DNA from: Chloroflexota bacterium
GTDB lineage: Bacteria; Chloroflexota; Anaerolineae; Promineifilales; Promineifilaceae
DNA length: 64,000 nucleotides
NCBI GenBank assembly: GCA_022616275.1
Contig: JAKEFB010000146.1
Coordinates: forward strand, 1-64,000
Reading direction: 5' to 3'
Position 1 is the first letter of the stretch. Each line of letters starts with the position of its first letter. The notes under the pieces are model-generated. The model ran no database searches. It saw nothing but the letters and a program-made list of their open reading frames with translations, and had not been told where the DNA came from. Below are positions 51,293 to 58,379 of this stretch, one piece after another. The translations under genes and the position numbers were made by a program.

Positions 51293-53143
51293 ATGAAAAA
51301 CATCTACGCCTACTTGCGAGGTCACCACTCTCAAATGCTTCAGGTGGCTCTGAAGCGACTGATCGGCGTCTTTGACGCGAGCCCCCAGCCTTCCCTGACG
51401 GAGCGGATGCAGGAAATGGAGGACATCGCTCGCCAACTGGCGGCCGCCACTGAAGAAGCGGATCAGGCCCTGGTGCAGTTGCAATCGCTTTATGAGGTGG
51501 CCCAGGAGCTGACCACCAGCCTGGATTTACCTCACATTCTACAGGCCACGGCCACTGCGCTGGGTCGCTTTACGGGAGCAGACAGCAGCGCCATCTGGCT
51601 GATCAGCGACAACGTTTTGCAGATGAAGGCAGCGTATGGGCTGCCGCCGGCTACTATAAACAGGCTCAATAGATCGGCCAACGGACAAAGCCACGGGCCG
51701 TGGTTAGCTCAAGACAGTTGTTTGCGAGAAGCAACCCGCCGCAAAGAACCGGTTACCGTTCAGGCCGCGGCCACGCCCCGGCCGGGCGACCACTGGTTGC
51801 TGGAAAGTCTGAGCTCCACCTGCCTGGCGGCAATTCCCCTGGTTGTCCAGGATGTCGTGATTGGCCTGGCGACGCTTCACAGCTCGACTGACCACATACT
51901 GGCCAAGCTGGACCTGGCCCGGACGATTGCCCAACAGGCGGCCGTTGTCATTCAAAACGGCCAGTTATACGAAGAAGTGCGGCAGCTTAACCAATCGTTG
52001 GAAAATCGGATTGCTGCTCGAACGCACGAATTGGTTGAAGAAAAGAAACGGCTGGCCGGGATTTTGCGCGCGCAAGAGGTGGAAGCCAGCCAGAAAGAGG
52101 CCATTCTGGCCTCAATTGCCGACGGCGTGATAGCTTGCGATTGCAACGGCACTATTCTGCTGCTAAACCCTGCCGCGGAAGAGATTTTGGGCGAACGGGG
52201 CGAATTTATCGCCGGCCGGCATCAGATCTTTGATCTTTTTGAGCCGGGCCGCCGGGAAAAAGTCTGGCAAATGTTCCGCGCCTTGCGGAAAGCAGGTACA
52301 AACGAAGGGATTGCCCCGGTCGAGATGCAAGAAGTCATTTTCGAGATAGACCACCGCGTCATCAGCGCCCGCCTGACGTTAGCCCTGGGGCCTGCTCAGG
52401 AAGCGATTGGTCTGGTGACTGTCTTACGCGATATTACCAGGGAAGTGGAAGCCGACCGGGCCAAAACGGACTTTATTTCCACGGTCTCCCACGAGCTGCG
52501 TACGCCAATGACCTCTATTAAGGGCTATACGGAGCTGATGGCCCGCGAGGTAGCCGGCCCTCTGACCGATCAGCAAAGGGATTGGTTAGTAGCCGTGACG
52601 CGAAGCGCAGAACGCCTGACGATGCTGATCAACGACCTGCTGGACGTGGCCCAGATTGAGGCCGGCAAGGTCCGCCTGGAGATGCAGCCAGTTGACCTTT
52701 GCCAGTTAGCCGAACAGGTTCTTGAGGTCTTGCTTCCGGCCGCCCAAAAGAAAGAAATAGACCTGATCTTGCAAGCCTCGCCTGATTTGCCCCCTATCCA
52801 GGGAGATTGGGGTCGCATCACCCAGGTTTTGACTAACCTGGTCGGCAACGCCGTGACTTATACGGAGTGTGGCAGCGTGGCGGTATCCATACGGCCGCTG
52901 AATGGCCACGTCCAGGTCAGTGTGCAAGATACCGGGATCGGCATTGCTCCCGACGAGTTAGGCCATATTTTCGAGCGCTTTTACCGTTCCAGCCACCCGG
53001 TGGTCCAGAACAGCAGGGGAACCGGGCTGGGGCTGCCGATTGTCAAGAAATTTATCGAGATGCACGGCGGCCGCATCTGGGTTGAAAGCGAGCCGGGTAG
53101 AGGCTCTACCTTCACCTTCATACTGCCGCCAAAACAGCCTTAG
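51293..53143 (+). CDS. GAF-PAS sensor histidine kinase (class I), 616 aa
   Basis: GAF ~65-215 (SLDLPHILQATATALGRFTGADSSAIWL), coiled coil ~215-265 (a predicted signalling helix), PAS ~268-385 (EAILASIADGVIACDCNGTILLLN), HisKA with His 400 (STVSHELRTPMTSIKGY), and HATPase ~500-612 (QVLTNLVGNAVTYTE, VQDTGIGIAPDELGHIFERF, GTGLGLPIVKKFIEMHGGRI). All kinase boxes are intact and there is no membrane helix. It is the last kinase of the signalling block, 9 nt after the GAF-only protein, with no adjacent DNA-binding regulator. The lone receiver at 48929 is a candidate partner. Confidence 0.94.
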   Translation: MKNIYAYLRGHHSQMLQVALKRLIGVFDASPQPSLTERMQEMEDIARQLAAATEEADQALVQLQSLYEVAQELTTSLDLPHILQATATALGRFTGADSSAIWLISDNVLQMKAAYGLPPATINRLNRSANGQSHGPWLAQDSCLREATRRKEPVTVQAAATPRPGDHWLLESLSSTCLAAIPLVVQDVVIGLATLHSSTDHILAKLDLARTIAQQAAVVIQNGQLYEEVRQLNQSLENRIAARTHELVEEKKRLAGILRAQEVEASQKEAILASIADGVIACDCNGTILLLNPAAEEILGERGEFIAGRHQIFDLFEPGRREKVWQMFRALRKAGTNEGIAPVEMQEVIFEIDHRVISARLTLALGPAQEAIGLVTVLRDITREVEADRAKTDFISTVSHELRTPMTSIKGYTELMAREVAGPLTDQQRDWLVAVTRSAERLTMLINDLLDVAQIEAGKVRLEMQPVDLCQLAEQVLEVLLPAAQKKEIDLILQASPDLPPIQGDWGRITQVLTNLVGNAVTYTECGSVAVSIRPLNGHVQVSVQDTGIGIAPDELGHIFERFYRSSHPVVQNSRGTGLGLPIVKKFIEMHGGRIWVESEPGRGSTFTFILPPKQP

Positions 53144-53158
53144 CGTTACAATACGGGC

Positions 53159-53887
53159 ATGGACTTTCTAGCCTTAAAGAACATTTCCGAGCAGGGGATG
53201 GAACTGGTAAACCCCACGTCGCCGGAGAAAGTGCTCAGGGTAGGGGAAATGGCCGGCCTGGAGGCGGGCTGGCAGGTGATTGAGTTCGGGACCGGCTATG
53301 GCGAGGTGCTGGCCTTATGGGCGCAGCGTTTTGGCATCAGCGGGGTAGGGATAGACATCCGGCCGCACGCCTGCCAGCGAGCGGAGCAAAAGATGAGCCG
53401 CCTGGACCTGGTGGAACGGATCGAGATCGTCTGCGGCGACGCGGCCGCCTATTCCTTTGAGCCGGGCACGTACGACGTGGCCGCCTGCATCGGCGCCTCC
53501 TTCATCTGGGGTGACTTCCACCAGACGGTCCGGCACATGCGGCCGGCGATTCGGCCGGGCGGCCGGCTGGTGATTGGCGAGCCATACTGGCGGCAAGCGC
53601 TGGCCCCGCCCGACTACACCCGAGGCCAGACGGCCGTTTACACTGAGTACGAGCTGCTGCAAATTGTTCGCCAGGAGGGCTTTCACGTCGCCAGCGTAAT
53701 CCGCTCCAGCCACGACGATTGGGATCGCTACGAGTCTGGCAACTGGCGTGGTCTGCTGGCCTGGCTGGAGGCCAACCCCGACCACTCGGAACGCCAGGAC
53801 GTTCTCGACCACCTCCACGACTCGCAAGACGAATATTTCCGCTACGCCCGCGAATATTTGGGCTGGGCGCTGTACGTCCTGCAATAA
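53159..53887 (+). CDS. Class I SAM-dependent methyltransferase, 242 aa
   Basis: Rossmann methyltransferase with motif I VIEFGTGYGEVLALWA (residues ~40-55), the acidic residue of motif II in VGIDIRPHA, motif post-I around IVCGDAAAY, and motif IV-like VAACIGASFIWGDF. A long C-terminal helical region (residues ~175-240) includes many His/Asp/Tyr residues. It resembles small-molecule methyltransferases of the UbiE/cyclopropane-synthase superfamily; the substrate cannot be read from sequence. It starts 15 nt after the kinase stop, so it may be transcribed with the signalling block or be its read-through neighbour. A complex inverted repeat follows its stop. Confidence 0.85.
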   Translation: MDFLALKNISEQGMELVNPTSPEKVLRVGEMAGLEAGWQVIEFGTGYGEVLALWAQRFGISGVGIDIRPHACQRAEQKMSRLDLVERIEIVCGDAAAYSFEPGTYDVAACIGASFIWGDFHQTVRHMRPAIRPGGRLVIGEPYWRQALAPPDYTRGQTAVYTEYELLQIVRQEGFHVASVIRSSHDDWDRYESGNWRGLLAWLEANPDHSERQDVLDHLHDSQDEYFRYAREYLGWALYVLQ

Positions 53888-53954
53888 GACCCCGTAGGTC
53901 GGGGCACGCTTCGTGCCTGGGGCACGAAGCGTGCCCTTGGAGACCTACGGGGGC
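53888..53954. repeat. Nested inverted repeat between convergent genes
   Basis: The outer arms CCCCGTAGGTC (53890-53900) and GACCTACGGGG (53942-53952) enclose a perfect 16-bp inner stem, GGGCACGCTTCGTGCC (53902-53917) with GGCACGAAGCGTGCCC (53921-53936). It overlaps the last codons and stop of the TPR gene on the minus strand. It would act as a transcription barrier for both genes. The outer arm is related to the repeat at 24836. Confidence 0.85.
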
Positions 53955-54718
53955 TGGGCCGTCTTCGTCCGCTCAAACGCTTCCAGGGCGAGTTGGGCCA
54001 GTTGCAGGGCATCCGCATCCCCCGGTTGCATTTCCAGTGCCTGCCTGGCGTGCAGCACCGCCTTGGCCGGCAGCACCCAGGCCGGCCCTTCCCCGGCCGG
54101 CATGTTTAGGTAGACAATGGTCAGGCAGTAGTGGACTATAAAATGCTCTTCCTGGCGGTTCAGGGCTTCAAGCAGATGATTCTCGGCTTCTCCCCAGGAG
54201 CGCCCATCAGTGTAGAGCACCCCCAAGCGCATGTGGGCCAGCCCGGCGACGGCCGCTTCCGGGTCGGCCGCCAACCCCTGGCGGTAGTGCGAGGTGGCTT
54301 CCGGCCACCGCTTTTGGTCCCAGTAACAGCCGGCCAGAGCATAAACCGCTTCGGCCCGCTCCGGCTCCAGTTGGATGGCGCGCCGGTACTGGATCATTGC
54401 CTCTTCCACCCGCTCCATCCGGCGCAACAGGTTACCCAGGTTGAAGAAGGTGACGTAGTCCTGTGAGTCCAGGCGGAGGGCGCTTTCGTAATAGCGCAGG
54501 GCGGCTTCGTCGTCTCCTTGTTCGGCCAGGACCGAAGCCAGGTTGGCATAGTAGCGGACGTCGTACGGGTTCAGGCGAATCGCTTCCTGGTATTCACGGA
54601 TGGCCTGTTCCAGCTCGCCCTGCATCCGGTGAGCCACGCCCATGTTGTTGTGGTATTCCGGGTTGCCTGGCTCCCCGTACTGTTTGAAGAATTCCGCCAG
54701 CGAGTTGTCGTCAGACAT
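53945..54718 (-). CDS. Tetratricopeptide repeat protein, 257 aa
   Basis: About five consecutive TPR units span residues ~17-215, each with the W/L-G-Y-A-P pattern: NMGVAHRMQGELEQAIREYQ, ANLASVLAEQGDDEAALRYY, FNLGNLLRRMERVEEAMIQY, YALAGCYWDQKRWPEATSHY, then MRLGVLYTDGRSWGEAENHL. The protein is soluble with no signal peptide; it should be a protein-protein scaffold. The last three codons and stop come from the inverted repeat at 53888-53954. It lies 9 nt after the PEBP-like gene on the same strand, so the two are probably one transcript. No partner can be named. Confidence 0.88.
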   Translation of the reverse strand: MSDDNSLAEFFKQYGEPGNPEYHNNMGVAHRMQGELEQAIREYQEAIRLNPYDVRYYANLASVLAEQGDDEAALRYYESALRLDSQDYVTFFNLGNLLRRMERVEEAMIQYRRAIQLEPERAEAVYALAGCYWDQKRWPEATSHYRQGLAADPEAAVAGLAHMRLGVLYTDGRSWGEAENHLLEALNRQEEHFIVHYCLTIVYLNMPAGEGPAWVLPAKAVLHARQALEMQPGDADALQLAQLALEAFERTKTAQPP

Positions 54719-54727
54719 AAAAGGCTG

Positions 54728-55189
54728 TTATTCCCGGCTATAGGTCCCCATTAGTTCGGCCTGGGCCAGGATGTGCCCTTCCATGGCCCGGGTCAGTTGC
54801 AGCTTGGTCGTCCCGGCCGGCAGGTCGAGGGTACTGTCCAGGGCGTACAGCCTGAGGAAATAGCGGTGGGTACCGCTGGGCGGGCAGGGCCCGCCGTAAC
54901 CCGGCCGGCGCCAGCTATTCTGGCCGTGCCGGCCGCCGCTGGCCAGCTCACTATCCGCTGGCACAGCTTCCGGCAGCGCGCGGGCGCCGGCCGGCAGGTT
55001 GAAAAGCAGCCAGTGGACCCAGTCGCCGCGCGGCGCGTCGGGGTCGTCAACAATCAGGGCCAAGCTTTGTGTGCCAGCGGGCGGGTCACGCCACGCCAGT
55101 GGCGGAGAAATGTCCTGGCCATCACAACTATACTTTTGGGGAATGTGTTTGCCGTAAGTAAAGGCAGAACTGGTTAGTTCAAAAGGCAT
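54728..55189 (-). CDS. YbhB/YbcL-type phosphatidylethanolamine-binding-like protein, 153 aa
   Basis: Full-length bacterial PEBP/Raf-kinase-inhibitor-like protein. It has the opening FELTSSAF, the ligand-pocket signature SLALIVDDPDAPRGDWVHWLLFNLPA and the second conserved loop GYGGPCPPSGTHRYFLRLYALD, ending LTRAMEGHILAQAELMGTYSR. PEBP homologues bind small anionic groups, and the physiological role in bacteria is unclear. ATG at 55189 has a GGAGG-like site (AACCTCCT on the plus strand). It is cytosolic, with no signal peptide, and is co-oriented with the TPR gene. Confidence 0.94.
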   Translation of the reverse strand: MPFELTSSAFTYGKHIPQKYSCDGQDISPPLAWRDPPAGTQSLALIVDDPDAPRGDWVHWLLFNLPAGARALPEAVPADSELASGGRHGQNSWRRPGYGGPCPPSGTHRYFLRLYALDSTLDLPAGTTKLQLTRAMEGHILAQAELMGTYSRE

Positions 55190-55321
55190 TTCAACCTCCT
55201 CATTTAGCTGTCAACTATAAGCTAACAGTATAGCTGTCTGCACCGGAGAAGGGAAGGAGAAATTCACCGGTTTCTGTATTATAAAGGCATTAGAACGCAT
55301 GTTCTTGTGGCCGTATTGGAG

Positions 55322-55437
55322 TATAATATGAGACAGGCGACAGCCCCAACACAATCACATCGTGCCCTGATTTTGTATCCATTATGAGGAGACGGCCGCA
55401 GCCGTCCTTTGCCAGCCTCTCTCAAGAGGAGGCTTTT
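55322..55437 (+). promoter_or_regulatory. Putative -10 box and structured leader of the membrane-protein gene
   Basis: TATAAT at 55322-55327 (no good -35). Downstream are two hairpins: GACGGC-CGCA-GCCGTC (55391-55406) and AGCCTCTC-TCAA-GAGGAGGCT (55414-55434, one bulge), the latter followed by TTTC. This is terminator-like and lies 29 nt before the ATG at 55466. The order promoter, stem, terminator-like stem, AGGAGG suggests attenuation or a leader RNA. No known riboswitch class was recognised. Confidence 0.45.
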
Positions 55438-55465
55438 CTGATCCTGGTAACAGGAGGTGAGTGCT

Positions 55466-56251
55466 ATGAACTATAAGATGACGCCACAACAGTCCCGGCC
55501 GCCGGTGGCTGGCCCAATGCCGGTAAGCGAACCCATCTTGCCGGTATCCGGCCGGGTCACCGTCGGCCTGCTCCTGGTCGTGGCCCTGATTGCCTTTGAG
55601 CTGTTTAACTTCGATACCACCCGCTTCGCGCTTCTGAACCTGCTGGGCGACGTCCGCTTCCTGAGGGTCTCCTGGGCGGCCATCCTGGCCGTGGCCTTTT
55701 GCGCCATTGACTTTGCCGGGCTGGTTCGTCTGTTCATGCCTGACCAGGGAGAGGGATCCCCCAGGGAAGTCTGGTACCTGATGGGCGCCTGGCTGCTGGG
55801 GGCGACGATGAACGCCCTGATGACCTGGTGGGCGGTTTCCGTCGCTTTGCTAACTCATGAGCTGGGCAACGAAGTCCTGAGCCGGGAACAGTTGGTGGAG
55901 ATCGTGCCCGTGTTTATTGCCGTCCTGGTCTGGCTGACGCGCATCCTCTTTATCGGCGCTTTTACTATCACCGGAGGCTATTTGTTCGCCCCGGTTGGCC
56001 GGCCGGCGGCCCAGTATCGCAGCCAGCCGGCGGCCACGTTGCCCCGGCCGGCCGTCCCCCGGCCGCCCGCCTTTACGCCTGTCACCGACGAGCTGCCGAT
56101 CTTCTTGCAGGAGCGTGAGCCGGCCGGACAACCGGCCGGTGTGGTAGAACTTGAGCCATCGCCACCACCCCGGTCGCCAATCCCTGGCCGGAGCCGGCCG
56201 GCGCCGGTGGGGATGCAGGCCAAAAGCCGGGCGTCATCTACTAACAAGTAG
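55466..56251 (+). CDS. Four-TM membrane protein with proline-rich tail, 261 aa
   Basis: ATG at 55466 has AGGAGG 8 nt upstream; the GTG at 55457 overlaps that site and is less likely. The N-terminus is polar (~28 residues). About four membrane helices span residues ~30-165: VGLLLVVALIAFELFNF, SWAAILAVAFCAIDFAGLV, YLMGAWLLGATMNALMTWWA and IVPVFIAVLVWLTRILFIGA. A ~90-residue tail rich in Pro, Ala and Arg is probably disordered (RPAVPRPPAFTPV, PPPRSPIPG). I do not recognise the family. The structured leader just upstream suggests RNA-level control. It is not obviously linked to its neighbours. Confidence 0.75.
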   Translation: MNYKMTPQQSRPPVAGPMPVSEPILPVSGRVTVGLLLVVALIAFELFNFDTTRFALLNLLGDVRFLRVSWAAILAVAFCAIDFAGLVRLFMPDQGEGSPREVWYLMGAWLLGATMNALMTWWAVSVALLTHELGNEVLSREQLVEIVPVFIAVLVWLTRILFIGAFTITGGYLFAPVGRPAAQYRSQPAATLPRPAVPRPPAFTPVTDELPIFLQEREPAGQPAGVVELEPSPPPRSPIPGRSRPAPVGMQAKSRASSTNK

Positions 56252-56341
56252 GGCGATTAGAACAGCGAAGATTATCTTAATCGCTTAACAAGAACTCAAC
56301 AATCTTTTTGTATACTCTCGGCCGAACCTAAATGCTCAACA

Positions 56342-56394
56342 TACCCTCCCGGAGGTTCAAGCGATGGTCGCCATCGCCAACCTCCGGGAGGGTA
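56342..56394. repeat. Dispersed inverted repeat, copy B
   Basis: Arms TACCCTCCCGGAGGTT (56342-56357) and AACCTCCGGGAGGGTA (56379-56394) enclose the same inner GCGATGG-TCG-CCATCGC stem as copy A. It lies 26 nt before the dioxygenase start and would be in its 5' untranslated region if the promoter is upstream. Confidence 0.85.
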
Positions 56395-56420
56395 GATAAC
56401 TTAAGTTTGAGGTATACAAA

Positions 56421-57284
56421 ATGATGCAAGCTGATAATGATGACGTTCAGATAGGTCGCATTCTTAGTCGCCGGGAGGTGCTCAGGCTCCTGGGAGCAAC
56501 GGGCATTGTCCTGCTGGTTGGCTGCGGGCCTGGAGAGTCTGATTCCGCCCAGCCAACCAGTACCTCCGGCCAGGCACCGGCCGGCGGCGCGACGGCGACG
56601 CCCGCGCTCAGCCCGGAAGCTGTCGTGACCGAAGAGGCGGCAGCCAATGCGACCACGGCGCCTGCCTGTGTAGTCCGGCCGGAACTGACAGAAGGCCCCT
56701 ATTTTGTGGACGTGGCCCTGGATCGCTCTGACATTCGCTCCGACCCGGCTACCGGTGTGGTCAAAGAGGGCGCGCTCCTGGCCCTGACCTTCAACGTCTC
56801 CCAGGTGAGCAATGGGAACTGCAGCCCGTTACCAGGGGTCGTCGTGGACATCTGGCACTGTGACGCATTGGGCGTCTATTCGGCCGTGTCTGACCCCGGC
56901 TTCGACACCTCCGGCCAGCAGTTCCTGCGCGGCTACCAGGTGACGGATGCCAACGGGGCGGCCCGGTTCACCACTATCTACCCCGGCTGGTATTCCGGCC
57001 GGACCGTCCACATTCACTTCAAAATACGCACCGATCCGGATTCGGACGAAGGCTATGAATTTACGTCGCAACTCTTCTTTGACGAAACGCTCTCGGATGA
57101 GGTCCATAGCCAGGAACCGTACGCCAGCAAGGGGCCGCGTGACACGTTGAATAACACGGATAACATCTACAATGACCTGCTGTTGCTCACGGTTAACCAG
57201 ACGGCCGGGGGCTACGCCGCCACGTTCGACATTGGACTGGATTTGGCGGATAGCAGCACCGGCCAGCCGGACGGCTTTCGGTAG
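56421..57284 (+). CDS. Intradiol ring-cleavage dioxygenase-like lipoprotein (Tat signal), 287 aa
   Basis: N-terminus: twin-arginine signal SRREVLRLLGATG (residues ~14-27), a hydrophobic segment (GIVLLV) and the lipobox VGCG, so it should be exported folded and lipid-anchored. A Thr/Ala/Pro-rich linker (~40-85) leads to an intradiol dioxygenase domain (~92-280): PELTEGPYFVD, VDIWHCDALGVYS and TTIYPGWYSGRTVHIHFKI. The last two segments carry the Tyr/Tyr/His/His ligands of the non-haem Fe(III). These enzymes split catechol-type rings with O2; the extracytoplasmic lipoprotein group is known from environmental bacteria and its substrates are unclear. ATG 56421 or 56424. Convergent with the aldo/keto reductase. 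Confidence 0.9.
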   Translation: MMQADNDDVQIGRILSRREVLRLLGATGIVLLVGCGPGESDSAQPTSTSGQAPAGGATATPALSPEAVVTEEAAANATTAPACVVRPELTEGPYFVDVALDRSDIRSDPATGVVKEGALLALTFNVSQVSNGNCSPLPGVVVDIWHCDALGVYSAVSDPGFDTSGQQFLRGYQVTDANGAARFTTIYPGWYSGRTVHIHFKIRTDPDSDEGYEFTSQLFFDETLSDEVHSQEPYASKGPRDTLNNTDNIYNDLLLLTVNQTAGGYAATFDIGLDLADSSTGQPDGFR

Positions 57285-57308
57285 CCTGGCGGGTGTGGAG
57301 CGCCAGGC
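57284..57308. terminator. Weak hairpin after the dioxygenase gene
   Basis: GCCTGGCG (57284-57291) pairs with CGCCAGGC (57301-57308) around a 9-nt loop, starting at the last base of the stop codon. No T-run follows on either strand, so it is a stem without a classical intrinsic terminator tail. It lies between convergent genes. Confidence 0.45.
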
Positions 57309-57354
57309 GATAATCATCACGAACGCGGTAATGGCCCGGCCGGCCTGACCAGCC

Positions 57355-58296
57355 TTACAGGCTGTGCAGTCGGGCCATCACTTCCTGGTTGATCCGAGGC
57401 AGTATCTCCAGCGTGCGGATATTTTCTTCCACCTGCAATACCTTGGTTGCCCCAAAGAGCACGCTGGCCACCTGGTCGTTCTTCAGGCAGTAGGCCAGGG
57501 CCAGTTGGGCAGGGGTGCAGCCCATTTCCCGGGCCAGGCCGGCGACCTGGTTGGCCTTTTCCAGCAGCTTCTGCTGGCGCATGGATTCGACAGCTCCCGC
57601 GCCAAAGCGGCCCTGGGTCGTCGCCTCGCTCCGGTTGTACTTCCCACTCAGTAAGCCCCCGTAAAGAGAATAGGAGGCGACGACGGCGATGCCGGTTGTA
57701 TTGAAAATCTTCCTGGCTGGTTCATCTTCGACCGGGGACCTGGCCAGCAAACTATAAGCTAACTGCGCCGCGCAGGGTGGGTGCAGGCCTTCTGTTGCCG
57801 CCACCCGGCCGGCTTCCTCTATTTGCGCCACCGGCCAGTTTAGAATGCCCCAATAGCTTAACTTCCCGGTTTTGATCAGGGCGTCCATTTGCCTGACGAT
57901 GTCAGCCACGGCCAGCGAAGCCGACGGCGGGGCGCAATAGACCAGGTCAAGATAATCCATTTGCAGGCGGGAGAGCGAGCCGTCTAATTCCGCTTCCGGG
58001 CTTTCTTCCGGGTAAAACTCGTACCACAGTTTATTGGCGATCACCAGGTCGGTCCGGTTCCAGCCCCCCTGGCGCAAGAGACGGCCGAATATAACCTCTG
58101 AATAGCCCGTCTTCATTGGCGCCGTGCCGGTGCGGTCGTCATAGCGGGCGTCGTCCAGGAAGTTGACGCCGAGTTCAAGAGCCCGGCTAATGACCGCCAG
58201 GGCGTCTTTCTCGGCTATAAATTCGTACGTCAGCCACGAGCCTAACGAAAAGGCTGAAACGTCAATGCCTGAATTGCCCAGTCGTCTAAATTCCAT
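57355..58296 (-). CDS. Aldo/keto reductase family protein with altered active site, 313 aa
   Basis: TIM-barrel aldo/keto reductase of Kv-beta/YghZ-like length. It starts MEFRRLGNSGIDVSAFSLGS and keeps the catalytic Lys in VIANKLWYE, as well as the late motifs AVVASYSLYGGLLSGKY and PAQLALAYCLKNDQVASVLFGA. Two positions differ. The D-x4-Y element reads NFLDDARYDD, with Tyr one place early. The usual catalytic His after DLYxxH is replaced (LVYCAPPSAS), so reduction chemistry may be changed. ATG 58296. Inverted repeat copy C separates it from the pnkp gene upstream on the same strand, which makes it a possible read-through member of the RNA-repair operon rather than a functional partner. Confidence 0.88.
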   Translation of the reverse strand: MEFRRLGNSGIDVSAFSLGSWLTYEFIAEKDALAVISRALELGVNFLDDARYDDRTGTAPMKTGYSEVIFGRLLRQGGWNRTDLVIANKLWYEFYPEESPEAELDGSLSRLQMDYLDLVYCAPPSASLAVADIVRQMDALIKTGKLSYWGILNWPVAQIEEAGRVAATEGLHPPCAAQLAYSLLARSPVEDEPARKIFNTTGIAVVASYSLYGGLLSGKYNRSEATTQGRFGAGAVESMRQQKLLEKANQVAGLAREMGCTPAQLALAYCLKNDQVASVLFGATKVLQVEENIRTLEILPRINQEVMARLHSL

Positions 58297-58315
58297 CGCT
58301 TAAACCTCCAATATT

Positions 58316-58375
58316 AACCTCCCGGAGGTTCACAACCTCCGGGAGGTTTTCCCGTGCATTAACCTCCGGGAGGTT
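58316..58375. repeat. Dispersed inverted repeat, copy C, with an extra half
   Basis: AACCTCCCGGAGGTT (58316-58330), CAC, then AACCTCCGGGAGGTT (58334-58348), so the long inner stem of copies A and B is missing. A third arm, AACCTCCGGGAGGTT, lies at 58361-58375 after a 12-nt gap. This partial duplication ends 5 nt before the pnkp stop codon. Confidence 0.85.
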
Positions 58376-58379
58376 TTCT

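Noticed and set aside
55328-55387. 19-codon frame beginning at the -10 box before the membrane-protein gene.
   Set aside because: The ATG directly abuts the TATAAT, so a transcript from this promoter would start after it; no ribosome site is present.
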